From positions 1-51,462 of the forward strand of contig NZ_JASHJX010000031.1 of assembly GCF_030732985.1 (NCBI RefSeq): DNA of 51,462 bases. Direction: 5' to 3'. This DNA is from Nioella sp. MMSF_3534 (GTDB taxonomy: Bacteria; Pseudomonadota; Alphaproteobacteria; Rhodobacterales; Rhodobacteraceae). A program made the translations under genes and the position numbers. The stretch's first letter is position 1. The number at the start of each line of letters is the position of its first letter. Under the pieces are notes generated by a model. It was not told the DNA's origin. It saw nothing but the letters and a program-made list of their open reading frames with translations, and ran no database searches. This document shows, in pieces, positions 43,806 through 51,462 of this stretch.

Positions 43806-44852
43806 TCAGGTCTGTGGGCCGTTCGCGGGGCGCGGGTTGCGAGGGGCGGCGCGTTCCATGGCGCGGGCGGCGCGCTTGTCCATGATCCGGCGCCAGTGGC
43901 GGGGCATGGTGGCCAGCATCGCCATGATCGGCATCGACCAGGGCAGGACCGGCGCACCGCCGGGCACGGTCAGCGCATCATAGGGCGTGTCGGGATGCAT
44001 GTGATGGTCGGAATGGGCCGGGGCGTTGACCATCAGATAGGAGGTAAAGCCCTGCGGCGCGTTCCAGCTGTGATGGGGCGCGACCGGTTCCCATCTGCCA
44101 TCGGGCAGGCGGCGGCGAAAGAGGCCGTAATGCTGGATATAGTCCGAGAGAAGGATTTGCAGATGGGCGAAGGCCGCGAGGGCGACGTATCCCAGAACGC
44201 CACCTGTACCGCCGATCCATAAGGCGAGTGCAATGCTGATGCCTGCGCCCGCCACATACCAGACATACGGGTTCACCCCGCGTCTGCGCGCATCCCGGCG
44301 GCGTTCGGCGACAAGCCCCGCGCGGAAGGATCCGATCCAGGCGCGCGGCAGGAAGGCCCAGAAGTTTTCACCGGGGCGCGGGGTGTTGGGGTCTTCAGGC
44401 GTGCCCACATGGCTGTGATGCACCAGCCGGTGCGCGGAAACGTGATGGCCGAACAGCATCGACACATAGACCGTGGCCCCAAGCCGCCGCAGGGCGCGGG
44501 GGGCGCGGTGAATGAGCTCATGGGCGTTTGGGTGGCTGATCTGGCCCAGGAACGATCCACTGGCCAGCAGCAGCGTGACGGTCTCGCCCGTGCTGCGCGT
44601 GGGGTCGCCGAAGGCGCGGGTGGCAAGCACCAGCAGGGACAGGTGTCCGACAGCAAGAACAACGGAAAGGAGATCGGCGGCGTCCGAATGCCGAGTTGTC
44701 TGTCGTGGCGGTGTCAGAAGTTGGTCCAGCCCCGCCGCAATCAGCGTCAGCCACAAAAGCGCCAGCGCCGCCCACCATCCGCCCCAAAGCGCGCCTGCCA
44801 GCAACAGCGCAAGCGGGGGAAGCGTGGCCATGGCATAGCGCCAGATCGGCAT
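43806..44852 (-). CDS. alkB: Alkane 1-monooxygenase, AlkB type
   Basis: A 348-aa membrane di-iron hydroxylase that oxidises the terminal methyl of medium-chain alkanes. The histidine boxes are HELIH (111-115), HRLVHHSH (141-148) and HSDHH (280-284), and LQILLSDYIQHYGLFRR matches the family segment between them. About six membrane helices are present. ATG 44852 has GAGGA upstream. No rubredoxin gene is adjacent. A sequence like the TetR operator at 33600-33616 lies 19-43 bases before its start, suggesting control by that repressor. Confidence 0.93.
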   Translation of the reverse strand: MPIWRYAMATLPPLALLLAGALWGGWWAALALLWLTLIAAGLDQLLTPPRQTTRHSDAADLLSVVLAVGHLSLLVLATRAFGDPTRSTGETVTLLLASGSFLGQISHPNAHELIHRAPRALRRLGATVYVSMLFGHHVSAHRLVHHSHVGTPEDPNTPRPGENFWAFLPRAWIGSFRAGLVAERRRDARRRGVNPYVWYVAGAGISIALALWIGGTGGVLGYVALAAFAHLQILLSDYIQHYGLFRRRLPDGRWEPVAPHHSWNAPQGFTSYLMVNAPAHSDHHMHPDTPYDALTVPGGAPVLPWSMPIMAMLATMPRHWRRIMDKRAARAMERAAPRNPRPANGPQT

Positions 44853-44870
44853 GTCGGGTCCTCGTGACTG

Positions 44871-44895
44871 GTTTACCAAGATTACCAATGGTCAA
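44871..44895. promoter_or_regulatory. Operator-like sequence before alkB matching the TetR site
   Basis: GTTTACC followed after five bases by TACCAATGGTCAAG. In the minus-strand reading of the TetR/MAPEG site the same two blocks occur without the five-base gap (GTTTACC then TACCAATGGTAAG). The site lies just upstream of the alkB start codon, in the shared region with the divergent lysoplasmalogenase gene. Confidence 0.6.
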
Positions 44896-44977
44896 GCGGG
44901 CGTCGGAAGGCAATGCGCCTCTTGCCGCGCCCATGGTGATGCAGGCAGGTTGAGATCAGGTTGACGGAGGGCAGAAT

Positions 44978-45628
44978 ATGGATACGGCAATGCTGGTGGC
45001 CGGGGCCGGGGCGGGTGTTGCCCTGATCTATCAGGCCCGTGTGAACGACGATGTCGGCGCCCTCAGATCCGCGATGAAAACCGCGCCTGTGGCGCTCTTC
45101 TCGGTCGCGGCGCTGCTCTCCGGCGCACCCTGGCTGCTGGCGCTCGGGCTGGCATTGGGCGCAGTCGGGGACTTCGCGCTGTCGCGCAAGGGGGAGGCCG
45201 CCTTCATGGCCGGGCTTGGCAGCTTTGCCCTCGCGCATCTGGCCTATGCGGTGGTCTTCGTGACCGTCGAGGGGCGGCTTGCTCCCTTCGATCTGACGGC
45301 CCTGAGGTGGATCGGCTTCGCGGCCCTGGTCATCATGGCGCAATCGACGGTGTTCTGGCTCTTGCCCCATACCGTCGGGCTGAAACGCCCGGTGGCGGCC
45401 TATGTGGCGATCATCACGGCCATGGGGCTGGCGGCGCTGCACTTGCCCGCCGCGCAGGGGCTGGCGATGCTGGGGGCGGGGTTGTTCGTGGCCTCTGACC
45501 TTGTGTTGTCGGTGGAGCTTTTCAGAATGAAGGAGGACAGCCCCGCCACGCGGGTCGCCTCTCACCTTGTCTGGCCGCTCTATTGGGTCGGGCAGGGGCT
45601 GATCCTTATAGGGATTGCCTGGACCTAA
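44978..45628 (+). CDS. Lysoplasmalogenase-family membrane protein (YhhN/TMEM86)
   Basis: A 216-aa integral membrane protein with about eight helices. The patterns LGLALGAVGDFALS (the conserved G-D-x-x-L-S) and GAGLFVASDLVLSVELF (S-D-x-x-L-S) are the two acidic signatures of the YhhN/TMEM86 family, which includes lysoplasmalogenases that cleave vinyl-ether lipids. Activity in bacteria is known for a few members only. It is divergent from alkB, so the two may share the operator-like region. Its stop overlaps that of the convergent YdeI-like gene. Confidence 0.88.
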   Translation: MDTAMLVAGAGAGVALIYQARVNDDVGALRSAMKTAPVALFSVAALLSGAPWLLALGLALGAVGDFALSRKGEAAFMAGLGSFALAHLAYAVVFVTVEGRLAPFDLTALRWIGFAALVIMAQSTVFWLLPHTVGLKRPVAAYVAIITAMGLAALHLPAAQGLAMLGAGLFVASDLVLSVELFRMKEDSPATRVASHLVWPLYWVGQGLILIGIAWT

Positions 45629-45858
45629 CGCCCGCCGCGCCAGGCCATTTTCATGTAGACATCGCCCGCGCGCAGCTCGTCCAGCATCTGGGAAAGGCGC
45701 TTTTCGCGGGTCTCGAGACGCTTTGCCCGCGCGATCCAGCCGAGATAGTCGTTCCGCTGATAAGGCGGGCGCGCATCATAGGCGGTGCGCAGGCCGGCTG
45801 CGTCCAGTCGGGACGCGATATCGACGGGCATCGGCTGGATCGGGCGGGTGAGGGTCAT
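45625..45858 (-). CDS. YdeI/OmpD-associated-like short protein
   Basis: A 77-aa protein if started at ATG 45858. Its C-terminal 60 residues (AYDARPPYQRNDYLGWIARAKRLETREKRLSQMLDELRAGD) match the C-terminal helical part of YdeI/OmpD-associated proteins; the N-terminal DUF1801-like or DUF1905-like part of longer members is absent. ATG 45897 would add 13 residues and neither start has a clear ribosome site. The role is unknown; in enterobacteria the family has been linked to envelope stress. Confidence 0.78.
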   Translation of the reverse strand: MTLTRPIQPMPVDIASRLDAAGLRTAYDARPPYQRNDYLGWIARAKRLETREKRLSQMLDELRAGDVYMKMAWRGGR

Positions 45859-45963
45859 GAGACCAATGATACGCTCAATCGCCCCCCGCGTCGACATGCG
45901 GCGCTTCCATCCGGCGCGCGCCCGTATTAGGTGACTGTTAAGCGCTATTCCCCGGGAGGCCTC

Positions 45964-47115
45964 ATGTCGTTCTTCAAGAAACTCAAGGACCGGATGTTCA
46001 AATCCTCGTCGAAGCTCGATGAGGGGCTCGATGCGATCATCGAGGACGGCGCGGTCGAGGAAGAGGACCAGATCGAGGACCCGACCCCGGAACCGGCTGC
46101 AGAACCAGAGCCTTCGCCTGCGCCAATCTCGGAAGACCCTGCGCCGAAGCAGGCGGACGTCCAGCCGATGCCCGAACCGGAACCGGTTGTGGAAACGCCG
46201 ATCCCCGCACCGGCCCCGCAGCCTCAGCCAGCCGCCGCCAAGCCCGGTCTTCTGGGCCGCATCATGGGCCGCAGCAGCGCGCCGCGCCGGGCGCTTGACG
46301 ACGACATGCTGGAGGAGCTGGAGGAGCTGCTGATCACTGCCGATATGGGCGTGGAAACCGCCATGCGCGTCACCGCCAACATGGCCGAGGGGCGGTTTGG
46401 CAAGCTGATGACGGCCGCCGATATCAAATCGCTTCTGGCGCAGGAAATCGGGCGGATCATGGAACCCGTCGCCCGCCCCCTGCCGATCTATCCGAAGAAA
46501 CCGCAGGTGGTTCTGGTGGTGGGCGTCAATGGCTCGGGCAAGACCACGACCATCGGCAAGCTCGCCAGCCAGTTCAAGGCGGCGGGCAAATCCGTTGTGA
46601 TCGCGGCGGGCGACACGTTCCGCGCGGCGGCGGTGGAACAGTTGCAGGTCTGGGGTGACCGGGCAGGCGTGCCGGTGCTGACCGCGCCGGAAGGGTCAGA
46701 CCCCGCCGCACTGGCCTTTGACGCGATGACCAAGGCCGAGGCCGAGGGCGCGGACCTTCTGATGATCGACACGGCGGGGCGCTTGCAGAACCGGGCCGAC
46801 CTGATGGAGGAGCTGGCCAAGATCGTCCGCGTGATCCGCAAGAAAGACCCCGACGCGCCGCATAACACGCTGCTGGTGCTGGATGCCACGACCGGTCAGA
46901 ACGCGCTGAGCCAGGTGGAAACCTTCCAGAAGATGGCCGATGTCTCGGGCCTCGTCATGACCAAGCTCGACGGCACCGCCAAGGGCGGTGTCCTCGTGGC
47001 GCTGGCCGACAAGTTCGGGCTGCCGATCCATGCCATCGGCGTGGGTGAGCAGATCGACGATCTGGCGCCCTTCGATCCGGAGGAGTTCGCCAAGGCCCTG
47101 ACGGGGGCGGAGTGA
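45964..47115 (+). CDS. ftsY: Signal recognition particle receptor FtsY
   Basis: A 383-aa GTPase that docks ribosome-SRP complexes at the inner membrane. The start MSFFKKLKDRMFKSSSKL is an amphipathic membrane-binding helix; an acidic and Pro-rich A domain follows (residues ~29-92), then the N domain and the G domain with G1 GVNGSGKT (187-194), DTFRAAAVEQL, DTAGRLQNR, TKLDGTAKGG and the C-terminal GVGEQIDDLAPF. ATG 45964 has GGGAGG upstream, preferred over the frame to 45931. Its gene order here (lipid enzymes before, EamA and septation genes after) is not a conserved operon that I know. Confidence 0.97.
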   Translation: MSFFKKLKDRMFKSSSKLDEGLDAIIEDGAVEEEDQIEDPTPEPAAEPEPSPAPISEDPAPKQADVQPMPEPEPVVETPIPAPAPQPQPAAAKPGLLGRIMGRSSAPRRALDDDMLEELEELLITADMGVETAMRVTANMAEGRFGKLMTAADIKSLLAQEIGRIMEPVARPLPIYPKKPQVVLVVGVNGSGKTTTIGKLASQFKAAGKSVVIAAGDTFRAAAVEQLQVWGDRAGVPVLTAPEGSDPAALAFDAMTKAEAEGADLLMIDTAGRLQNRADLMEELAKIVRVIRKKDPDAPHNTLLVLDATTGQNALSQVETFQKMADVSGLVMTKLDGTAKGGVLVALADKFGLPIHAIGVGEQIDDLAPFDPEEFAKALTGAE

Positions 47116-47180
47116 ACCGGGACGTGCCCAGAGGCGACCCACAAGGGTTGAGCACACCTTTGAGGGAGTCCGCCTTTACC

Positions 47181-48077
47181 ATGAAACGCATCATCCTTGC
47201 CGCGCTGACCGGGCTTTCCCTGTCAGCCCCTGCCCATGCCCAGATGACCGAGTCCAGCTGTGCCGTCAGCTGGGGCATGGTCAGCGCCCCGCTTGGCCTG
47301 CCGCCGGATCTGGCCACCGCTCAGTTGGAGGGCGAGACCTGCATCGCCCGCGATCTGGAGATCGTGAACGGGCGCATCCGCGTACTGGTCGATGAGCTGC
47401 GCTGGCAACTGGACGGGCTGGAGGCGCTGTTGATCAGCGGGGCGCTGCTGGACCGGGTCGAGGTGACCGCGCGCGGGGTCTATGTGCTGGCCGCGACCGG
47501 GATGCCTGATTTCGACTATGTGATGGAGGCGCAGGCACGGGCGAGTGAGGGCATCTCGGTCGATCTGCTGGCCACCCATGCGGACGGTGAGGTCATGCTG
47601 GACCGCCTTCATGTGGATTTCCCGGGCGAGAACGCCATCGACGCCACCCTTCACCTGACCGGCGTGGACCCGCGCGCGCCCGATCAGACCGTGATCCGCG
47701 CCATCCGGCTGGAGGTGCTGACGCGCGGGCTGTTCGAAACCTATGCGCTGATGCCGCTTGCCAACCTGCTGATCGGCTCTGCCGATGATCCCGAGACCGA
47801 AGTGGCCCGGCTTCAGGCCGAGGCCATAACCGCCATCGAGGCATTGCCAGAGCCGCAATTCCACCGCACCACGCGGGCCGCGCTGACGATGCTGGTTCAG
47901 GATATGCCCAACCCGGCGGGCCGGGTCATTTTCGCCCTGCAAGCCGATGACGGATTGCCGATCAGCCAACTGAGCGAGGATGCCGGATTGCTGGGGCGCT
48001 TGCCCGCGTCCGACCCTCTGGCCGCTTTGGCCGGGGCCGATCTGCAAGTCAGTTACTACAGATACGGGGCGGAATGA
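47181..48077 (+). CDS. Exported protein of unknown function
   Basis: A 298-aa periplasmic protein with signal peptide MKRIILAALTGLSLSAPAHA (cleavage before QM). The mature part has conserved Cys (SSCAVSW, ETCIARD) and an alternating strand pattern up to residue ~190, then helices; no known motif is seen. ATG 47181 is chosen because it begins the signal peptide; the frame to 47112 overlaps ftsY by 4 bases. It overlaps the EamA gene by 4 bases, so the two are coupled. Confidence 0.78.
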   Translation: MKRIILAALTGLSLSAPAHAQMTESSCAVSWGMVSAPLGLPPDLATAQLEGETCIARDLEIVNGRIRVLVDELRWQLDGLEALLISGALLDRVEVTARGVYVLAATGMPDFDYVMEAQARASEGISVDLLATHADGEVMLDRLHVDFPGENAIDATLHLTGVDPRAPDQTVIRAIRLEVLTRGLFETYALMPLANLLIGSADDPETEVARLQAEAITAIEALPEPQFHRTTRAALTMLVQDMPNPAGRVIFALQADDGLPISQLSEDAGLLGRLPASDPLAALAGADLQVSYYRYGAE

Positions 48078-48976
48078 GCGATTGGATCGTTTCGCTGGCA
48101 GGCACGCCGGAGGGGGCGACACTCGCAACCTTTCTGGCGCTGTTGGCCGCGATCCTACACGCGGTCTTCGGCGCGCTGCAAAAGGGCCGACATTCGCCGC
48201 TGCTGTCGCGGGGCGTCATCGACGCAAGTTATGGCCTGATGGCCGCGCCCGTCGCGCTGTTCGTCGTGCCCTGGCCCGCACCGCATATGTGGCCCATCTT
48301 CGGTGTCATGGTGCTGATCCATCTGGGTTACAAGGCCGCGCAGGTCGCGAGCTACCAGCGCGGGGCCTATACGGTCGTCTATCCGGTGATGCGCGGCACC
48401 GGGCCGCTGTTCACTGTGATCGGGGCCACGATCTTTTTTGGTGAACACTTTTCCTTCGCTCAATGGATGGGCGTCCTGACCCTGCTGACCGGCATCTATG
48501 GCCTTGCCTTCTACAACCTGCGCACCATCACCGTTGACCGCGAAACACTGGTGCCCGCCCTGTGGCTGGCGGTTCTGACCGGGCTTTTCGTCGCCGCCTA
48601 CACCACCTATGACGCCTACGGCATCCGCGCCGCGAACGATCCCTTTACCTTCCTCGCCTGGTTCTTCTTCCTCGACGGCCTGACCATGCCGCCCGTGGCC
48701 TGGTACGCGTGGCGGCGTATGGCCGATCCCCCCGCCTTCGGACCGCTCGCCCTGCGCGGATTGATCGGCGGGCTTGTGGCGATGGCGAGTTTCGGGTCGA
48801 TCCTGATGGCCACCCGGCTCGATCAGGTGGGGCAGGCGGCTGTGCTGCGCGAAACCTCCACCGTCTTTGCCGCCCTCATCGGCTGGCTGATGCTTGGGGA
48901 ACGGGTCGGCCCCCGGCGTCTGGCGCTTATGGGGTTGATCGCAGCGGGCGCGGTGATAGTTGAGATGGGCGGATAA
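48074..48976 (+). CDS. EamA-family (DMT) transporter
   Basis: A 300-aa inner-membrane protein with ten predicted helices in two repeats of five. The second half ends with the EamA pattern AAVLRETSTVFAALIGWLMLGERVGPRRLALMGLIAAGAVIVEM. These proteins export or import small metabolites such as amino acids or nucleotide derivatives; the substrate is not predictable. It overlaps the exported-protein gene (ATGA) and is followed 15 bases later by the septation protein gene. Confidence 0.9.
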   Translation: MSDWIVSLAGTPEGATLATFLALLAAILHAVFGALQKGRHSPLLSRGVIDASYGLMAAPVALFVVPWPAPHMWPIFGVMVLIHLGYKAAQVASYQRGAYTVVYPVMRGTGPLFTVIGATIFFGEHFSFAQWMGVLTLLTGIYGLAFYNLRTITVDRETLVPALWLAVLTGLFVAAYTTYDAYGIRAANDPFTFLAWFFFLDGLTMPPVAWYAWRRMADPPAFGPLALRGLIGGLVAMASFGSILMATRLDQVGQAAVLRETSTVFAALIGWLMLGERVGPRRLALMGLIAAGAVIVEMGG

Positions 48977-48991
48977 TTTGAGGCGCGATTG

Positions 48992-49594
48992 ATGGAAGAA
49001 CGCAAGATCAACCCCTATGTGAAAAGCGCGCTGGAGCTTGGGCCGCCGATCCTGTTCTTCGCAGTCTACCTGTGGATCAAGGACGCGAGCTTCACCATTG
49101 CGGGGCACGAGTATTCCGGCTTCATCATTGCAACGGCAGGCTTCATCCCGCTGCTTCTGGCCTCCATCGCGGCGCTCTGGTGGCTGACGGGCAAGCTCAG
49201 CCGCATGCAGATCTTCACCGCCGTTCTGGTTGTTGTCTTCGGTGGCCTGACGGTGTGGTTCGACAACGAGGCCTTCTTCAAGATGAAGACATCCATCGTC
49301 TATGCCTTCTTCGCGGTGGTTCTGGGTATCGGCCTCTTGCGCGGCGAAAGCTGGCTGCAATTCGTCATGGGGGAAATGATGCCCATGGAGAAAGAGGGCT
49401 GGATGATCCTGACCAAGCGTCTGGTGGCGGCCTTCGCGCTTATGGCGCTGGCCAACGAGATCGTCTGGCGCACTCAAACGACCGAGTTTTGGGTGACATT
49501 CGAGACCTTCGTTTTGCCCGGCTTCCTCTTCGTCGTCTTCATGTTCCAGGCGAAGCTGTTTGAACGCCACATGATCGAGAAGGACGAGGGGTAA
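48992..49594 (+). CDS. yciB: Inner membrane-spanning protein YciB / septation protein A
   Basis: A 200-aa protein with five to six helices and the family features GPPILFFAVYLW near the start, LTVWFDNEAFFKMKTSIVYAFFAVVL in the middle, and EIVWRTQTTEFWVTFETFVLPG near the end. YciB/IspZ is linked to cell-envelope synthesis and septation, possibly by interacting with the elongasome. ATG 48992 has GAGG upstream. It closes a three- or four-gene plus-strand run starting at 47181. Confidence 0.9.
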   Translation: MEERKINPYVKSALELGPPILFFAVYLWIKDASFTIAGHEYSGFIIATAGFIPLLLASIAALWWLTGKLSRMQIFTAVLVVVFGGLTVWFDNEAFFKMKTSIVYAFFAVVLGIGLLRGESWLQFVMGEMMPMEKEGWMILTKRLVAAFALMALANEIVWRTQTTEFWVTFETFVLPGFLFVVFMFQAKLFERHMIEKDEG

Positions 49595-49601
49595 GACCCC
49601 C

Positions 49602-49615
49602 TTGACCCAGATCAG
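49602..49615. promoter_or_regulatory. FNR/FnrL-like box upstream of the universal stress gene
   Basis: TTGAC-CCAG-ATCAG matches the TTGAY-N4-RTCAA consensus except for the last base. Its centre is ~30 bases before a fair -10 (TTAGAC, 49637-49642), the spacing of a class II FNR promoter, and ~60 bases before the ATG. Confidence 0.55.
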
Positions 49616-49669
49616 GGGCCGTCCTTGACCTTGCTGTTAGACTGACAACAGGAAAGAGGAGGACCCAAC

Positions 49670-50086
49670 ATGACGTCTCGCATTCTGGTACCGGTCGATC
49701 TGGATCATATCGACAAGCTCGACAAGGCCCTCGACATTGCCGGAAAAGCCGCGAAGGAACATGGAGCCACGGTCACCTATGTGAGCGTGATCGACCCCGT
49801 GCCTACCGCCTCGAAACGGCTGGAAGGGCACGAAGCGCAGAAGCAGCTGGATGCCTTTGCCGATGCCCAGGCCAGCACCCATGGGATTCGCACGGATGAC
49901 CATGTGGTCCTGCGCGGCGATCTGCATCTGCATGTGGGGCGCGAGATCATAAAAGCCGCCGAAGATGCCGAGTGCGACCTCATCGTGATGGCCAGCCATG
50001 TGCCCGGTTTCAAGGACCACTTGCTGACCTCGAATGCAGGCTATGTGGCAACTTACGCCCCTGTTTCGGTCCACGTGGTGCGCTAG
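49670..50086 (+). CDS. Universal stress protein (UspA family)
   Basis: A 138-aa single-domain UspA protein. The N-terminal strand ILVPVDLDHIDKLDKALDIA and the helix VGREIIKAAEDAECDLIVMASHVPG fit the family; the ATP-binding G-x2-G-x9-G(S/T) pattern at the end is degenerate (SNAGYVATYAPVSVHVV), so it may not bind ATP. A strong AGGAGGA ribosome site precedes the ATG. An FNR-like box upstream suggests induction at low oxygen, as is common for such genes in this group. Confidence 0.9.
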   Translation: MTSRILVPVDLDHIDKLDKALDIAGKAAKEHGATVTYVSVIDPVPTASKRLEGHEAQKQLDAFADAQASTHGIRTDDHVVLRGDLHLHVGREIIKAAEDAECDLIVMASHVPGFKDHLLTSNAGYVATYAPVSVHVVR

Positions 50087-50106
50087 GGCGCCCCCCGCAT
50101 TCCGCG

Positions 50107-50922
<816 letters not shown>

Positions 50923-50973
50923 GGCTTTGGACTAGCGGTTTGACAGCGGCTTGGAAAGCGGCAAAGGAAAGCC

Positions 50974-51426
50974 ATGACCGGTTTCATCAGCCATATGCAG
51001 ACCGCGCTTGATCAGGCGCGCGCCGCCGCCGCAGCGGGCGAAGTGCCCGTTGGTGCCGTCATCGTCGGCCCCGATGGTACGGTTCTGGCGCAATCCCGCA
51101 ACCGGATGCGAGAGCTGAGGGACCCCACGGCCCATGCCGAGATGCTGGCCATCCGCGCGGCCTGCGCGGCGCTTGGGTCGGAACGGCTGACCGGCTGCGA
51201 TCTTTACGTGACGCTGGAGCCTTGCCCGGCCTGCGCGGGGGCCATTTCGGCGGCCCGCATCGCGCGGCTCTATTACGGCGCGGCGGACCCGAAATCGGGC
51301 GGCGTGGCGCAAGGCCCGCGCATCTTCGACCACCCGCAGGCCCATCACAAGCCCGAGGTCTATCCGGGCATCGCCGAACGTGAGGCCGCAGAGCTGCTCA
51401 AGACCTTCTTTGCAACCCGGCGCTGA
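50974..51426 (+). CDS. tadA: tRNA adenosine(34) deaminase TadA
   Basis: A 150-aa zinc deaminase that makes inosine at the wobble position of tRNA-Arg(ACG). The zinc site is His54 with catalytic Glu56 (HAE) and Cys84-x2-Cys87 (PCPAC); YYGAADPKSGGVAQG and the C-terminal ELLKTFF are typical of TadA rather than of cytidine or guanine deaminases. A short 51-base divergent region separates it from the pseudouridine synthase gene. The stop codon is followed directly by the repeat-like 3' motif. Confidence 0.93.
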   Translation: MTGFISHMQTALDQARAAAAAGEVPVGAVIVGPDGTVLAQSRNRMRELRDPTAHAEMLAIRAACAALGSERLTGCDLYVTLEPCPACAGAISAARIARLYYGAADPKSGGVAQGPRIFDHPQAHHKPEVYPGIAEREAAELLKTFFATRR

Positions 51427-51428
51427 TC

Positions 51429-51462
51429 CTTTCATCTTGGTCCAATTACCTCGGCGGTGCGG
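51429..51462 (+). repeat. 3'-end motif like the left end of the dispersed repeat (cut by window edge)
   Basis: CTTTCATCTTGG followed by an AATTACCTCGGCGG block closely matches the left end of the repeat at 39164 (CTTTCATCTTGG, AAATACCTCCGCCGG). It begins three bases after the tadA stop codon. The right-hand part lies outside the window. Confidence 0.6.

Overview
The window reads as chromosomal DNA of a marine-type alphaproteobacterium of the order Rhodobacterales (roseobacter group). This is inferred from the high G+C with strong third-position bias, the single-cysteine DksA, the ScfR-type regulator, the alphaproteobacterial LexA box (GTTC-N7-GTTC), and several lipoprotein and membrane families typical of that group. 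I see no rRNA, tRNA, CRISPR array, integrase, transposase or phage gene. Genes are densely packed on both strands, mostly in short operons with 1-4 base overlaps. About 54 protein genes and one clear pseudogene can be supported.

Layout. 1-3075: two permeases and a THI5/NMT1-like binding protein of an ABC importer whose ATPase must lie to the left, closed by a terminator. 3193-8349: an EthD-like protein, a ScfR-type regulator, then a receiver / two-TM protein / symporter-histidine kinase operon that looks like a nutrient sensor. 8413-12852: an orphan FliM/FliN-type protein, an FAH-family hydrolase, a lipoprotein, and an RlmI-like methyltransferase overlapping a PIN-domain gene. 13019-16539 (minus): M48 protease, PhoD-like phosphatase, DedA protein, small membrane protein and a 4-oxalocrotonate tautomerase facing an HxlR regulator. 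17482-24587: a catabolic cassette for methylated amines (DMGDH-like, DgcA/TMADH-like and MttB-like enzymes) with a divergent LysR regulator. 24584-28763 (minus): a MoxR ATPase / VWA (CoxE) module with interleaved genes, one of them a 55-aa TTG-start membrane protein. 28948-32977: DksA-like protein, FAD monooxygenase, DegP-type protease, SnoaL-like protein. 32999-37469: TetR/MAPEG pair, then a TetR / PaaK-like ligase / crotonase operon and a lipoprotein. 37551-42119: an orphan C-terminal piece of DnaE2 behind an exact SOS box, a ferredoxin, an FG-GAP protein, purD, and an intact/broken pair of paralogues. 42157-51426: xseA, alkB, lysoplasmalogenase, ftsY, an EamA transporter, septation protein, universal stress protein, a pseudouridine synthase and tadA.

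The most interesting non-genic signals are: two back-to-back perfect 20-bp palindromes carried in frame inside a permease gene; an 11-bp tandem unit (TGYACRGGGGG) at three sites; a dispersed ~180-bp repeat with compensated hairpins; a SOS promoter, probably leaderless, driving a lone DnaE2 OB-fold; a TetR operator whose sequence recurs in front of alkB about 11 kb away; and a gene broken by what looks like an exact 14-bp insertion. No wholly new multi-gene defence or biosynthetic system is evident. The best candidates for undescribed biology are the SOS-controlled OB-fold protein, the palindromic and repeat elements, and the symporter-kinase operon with its small membrane partner.
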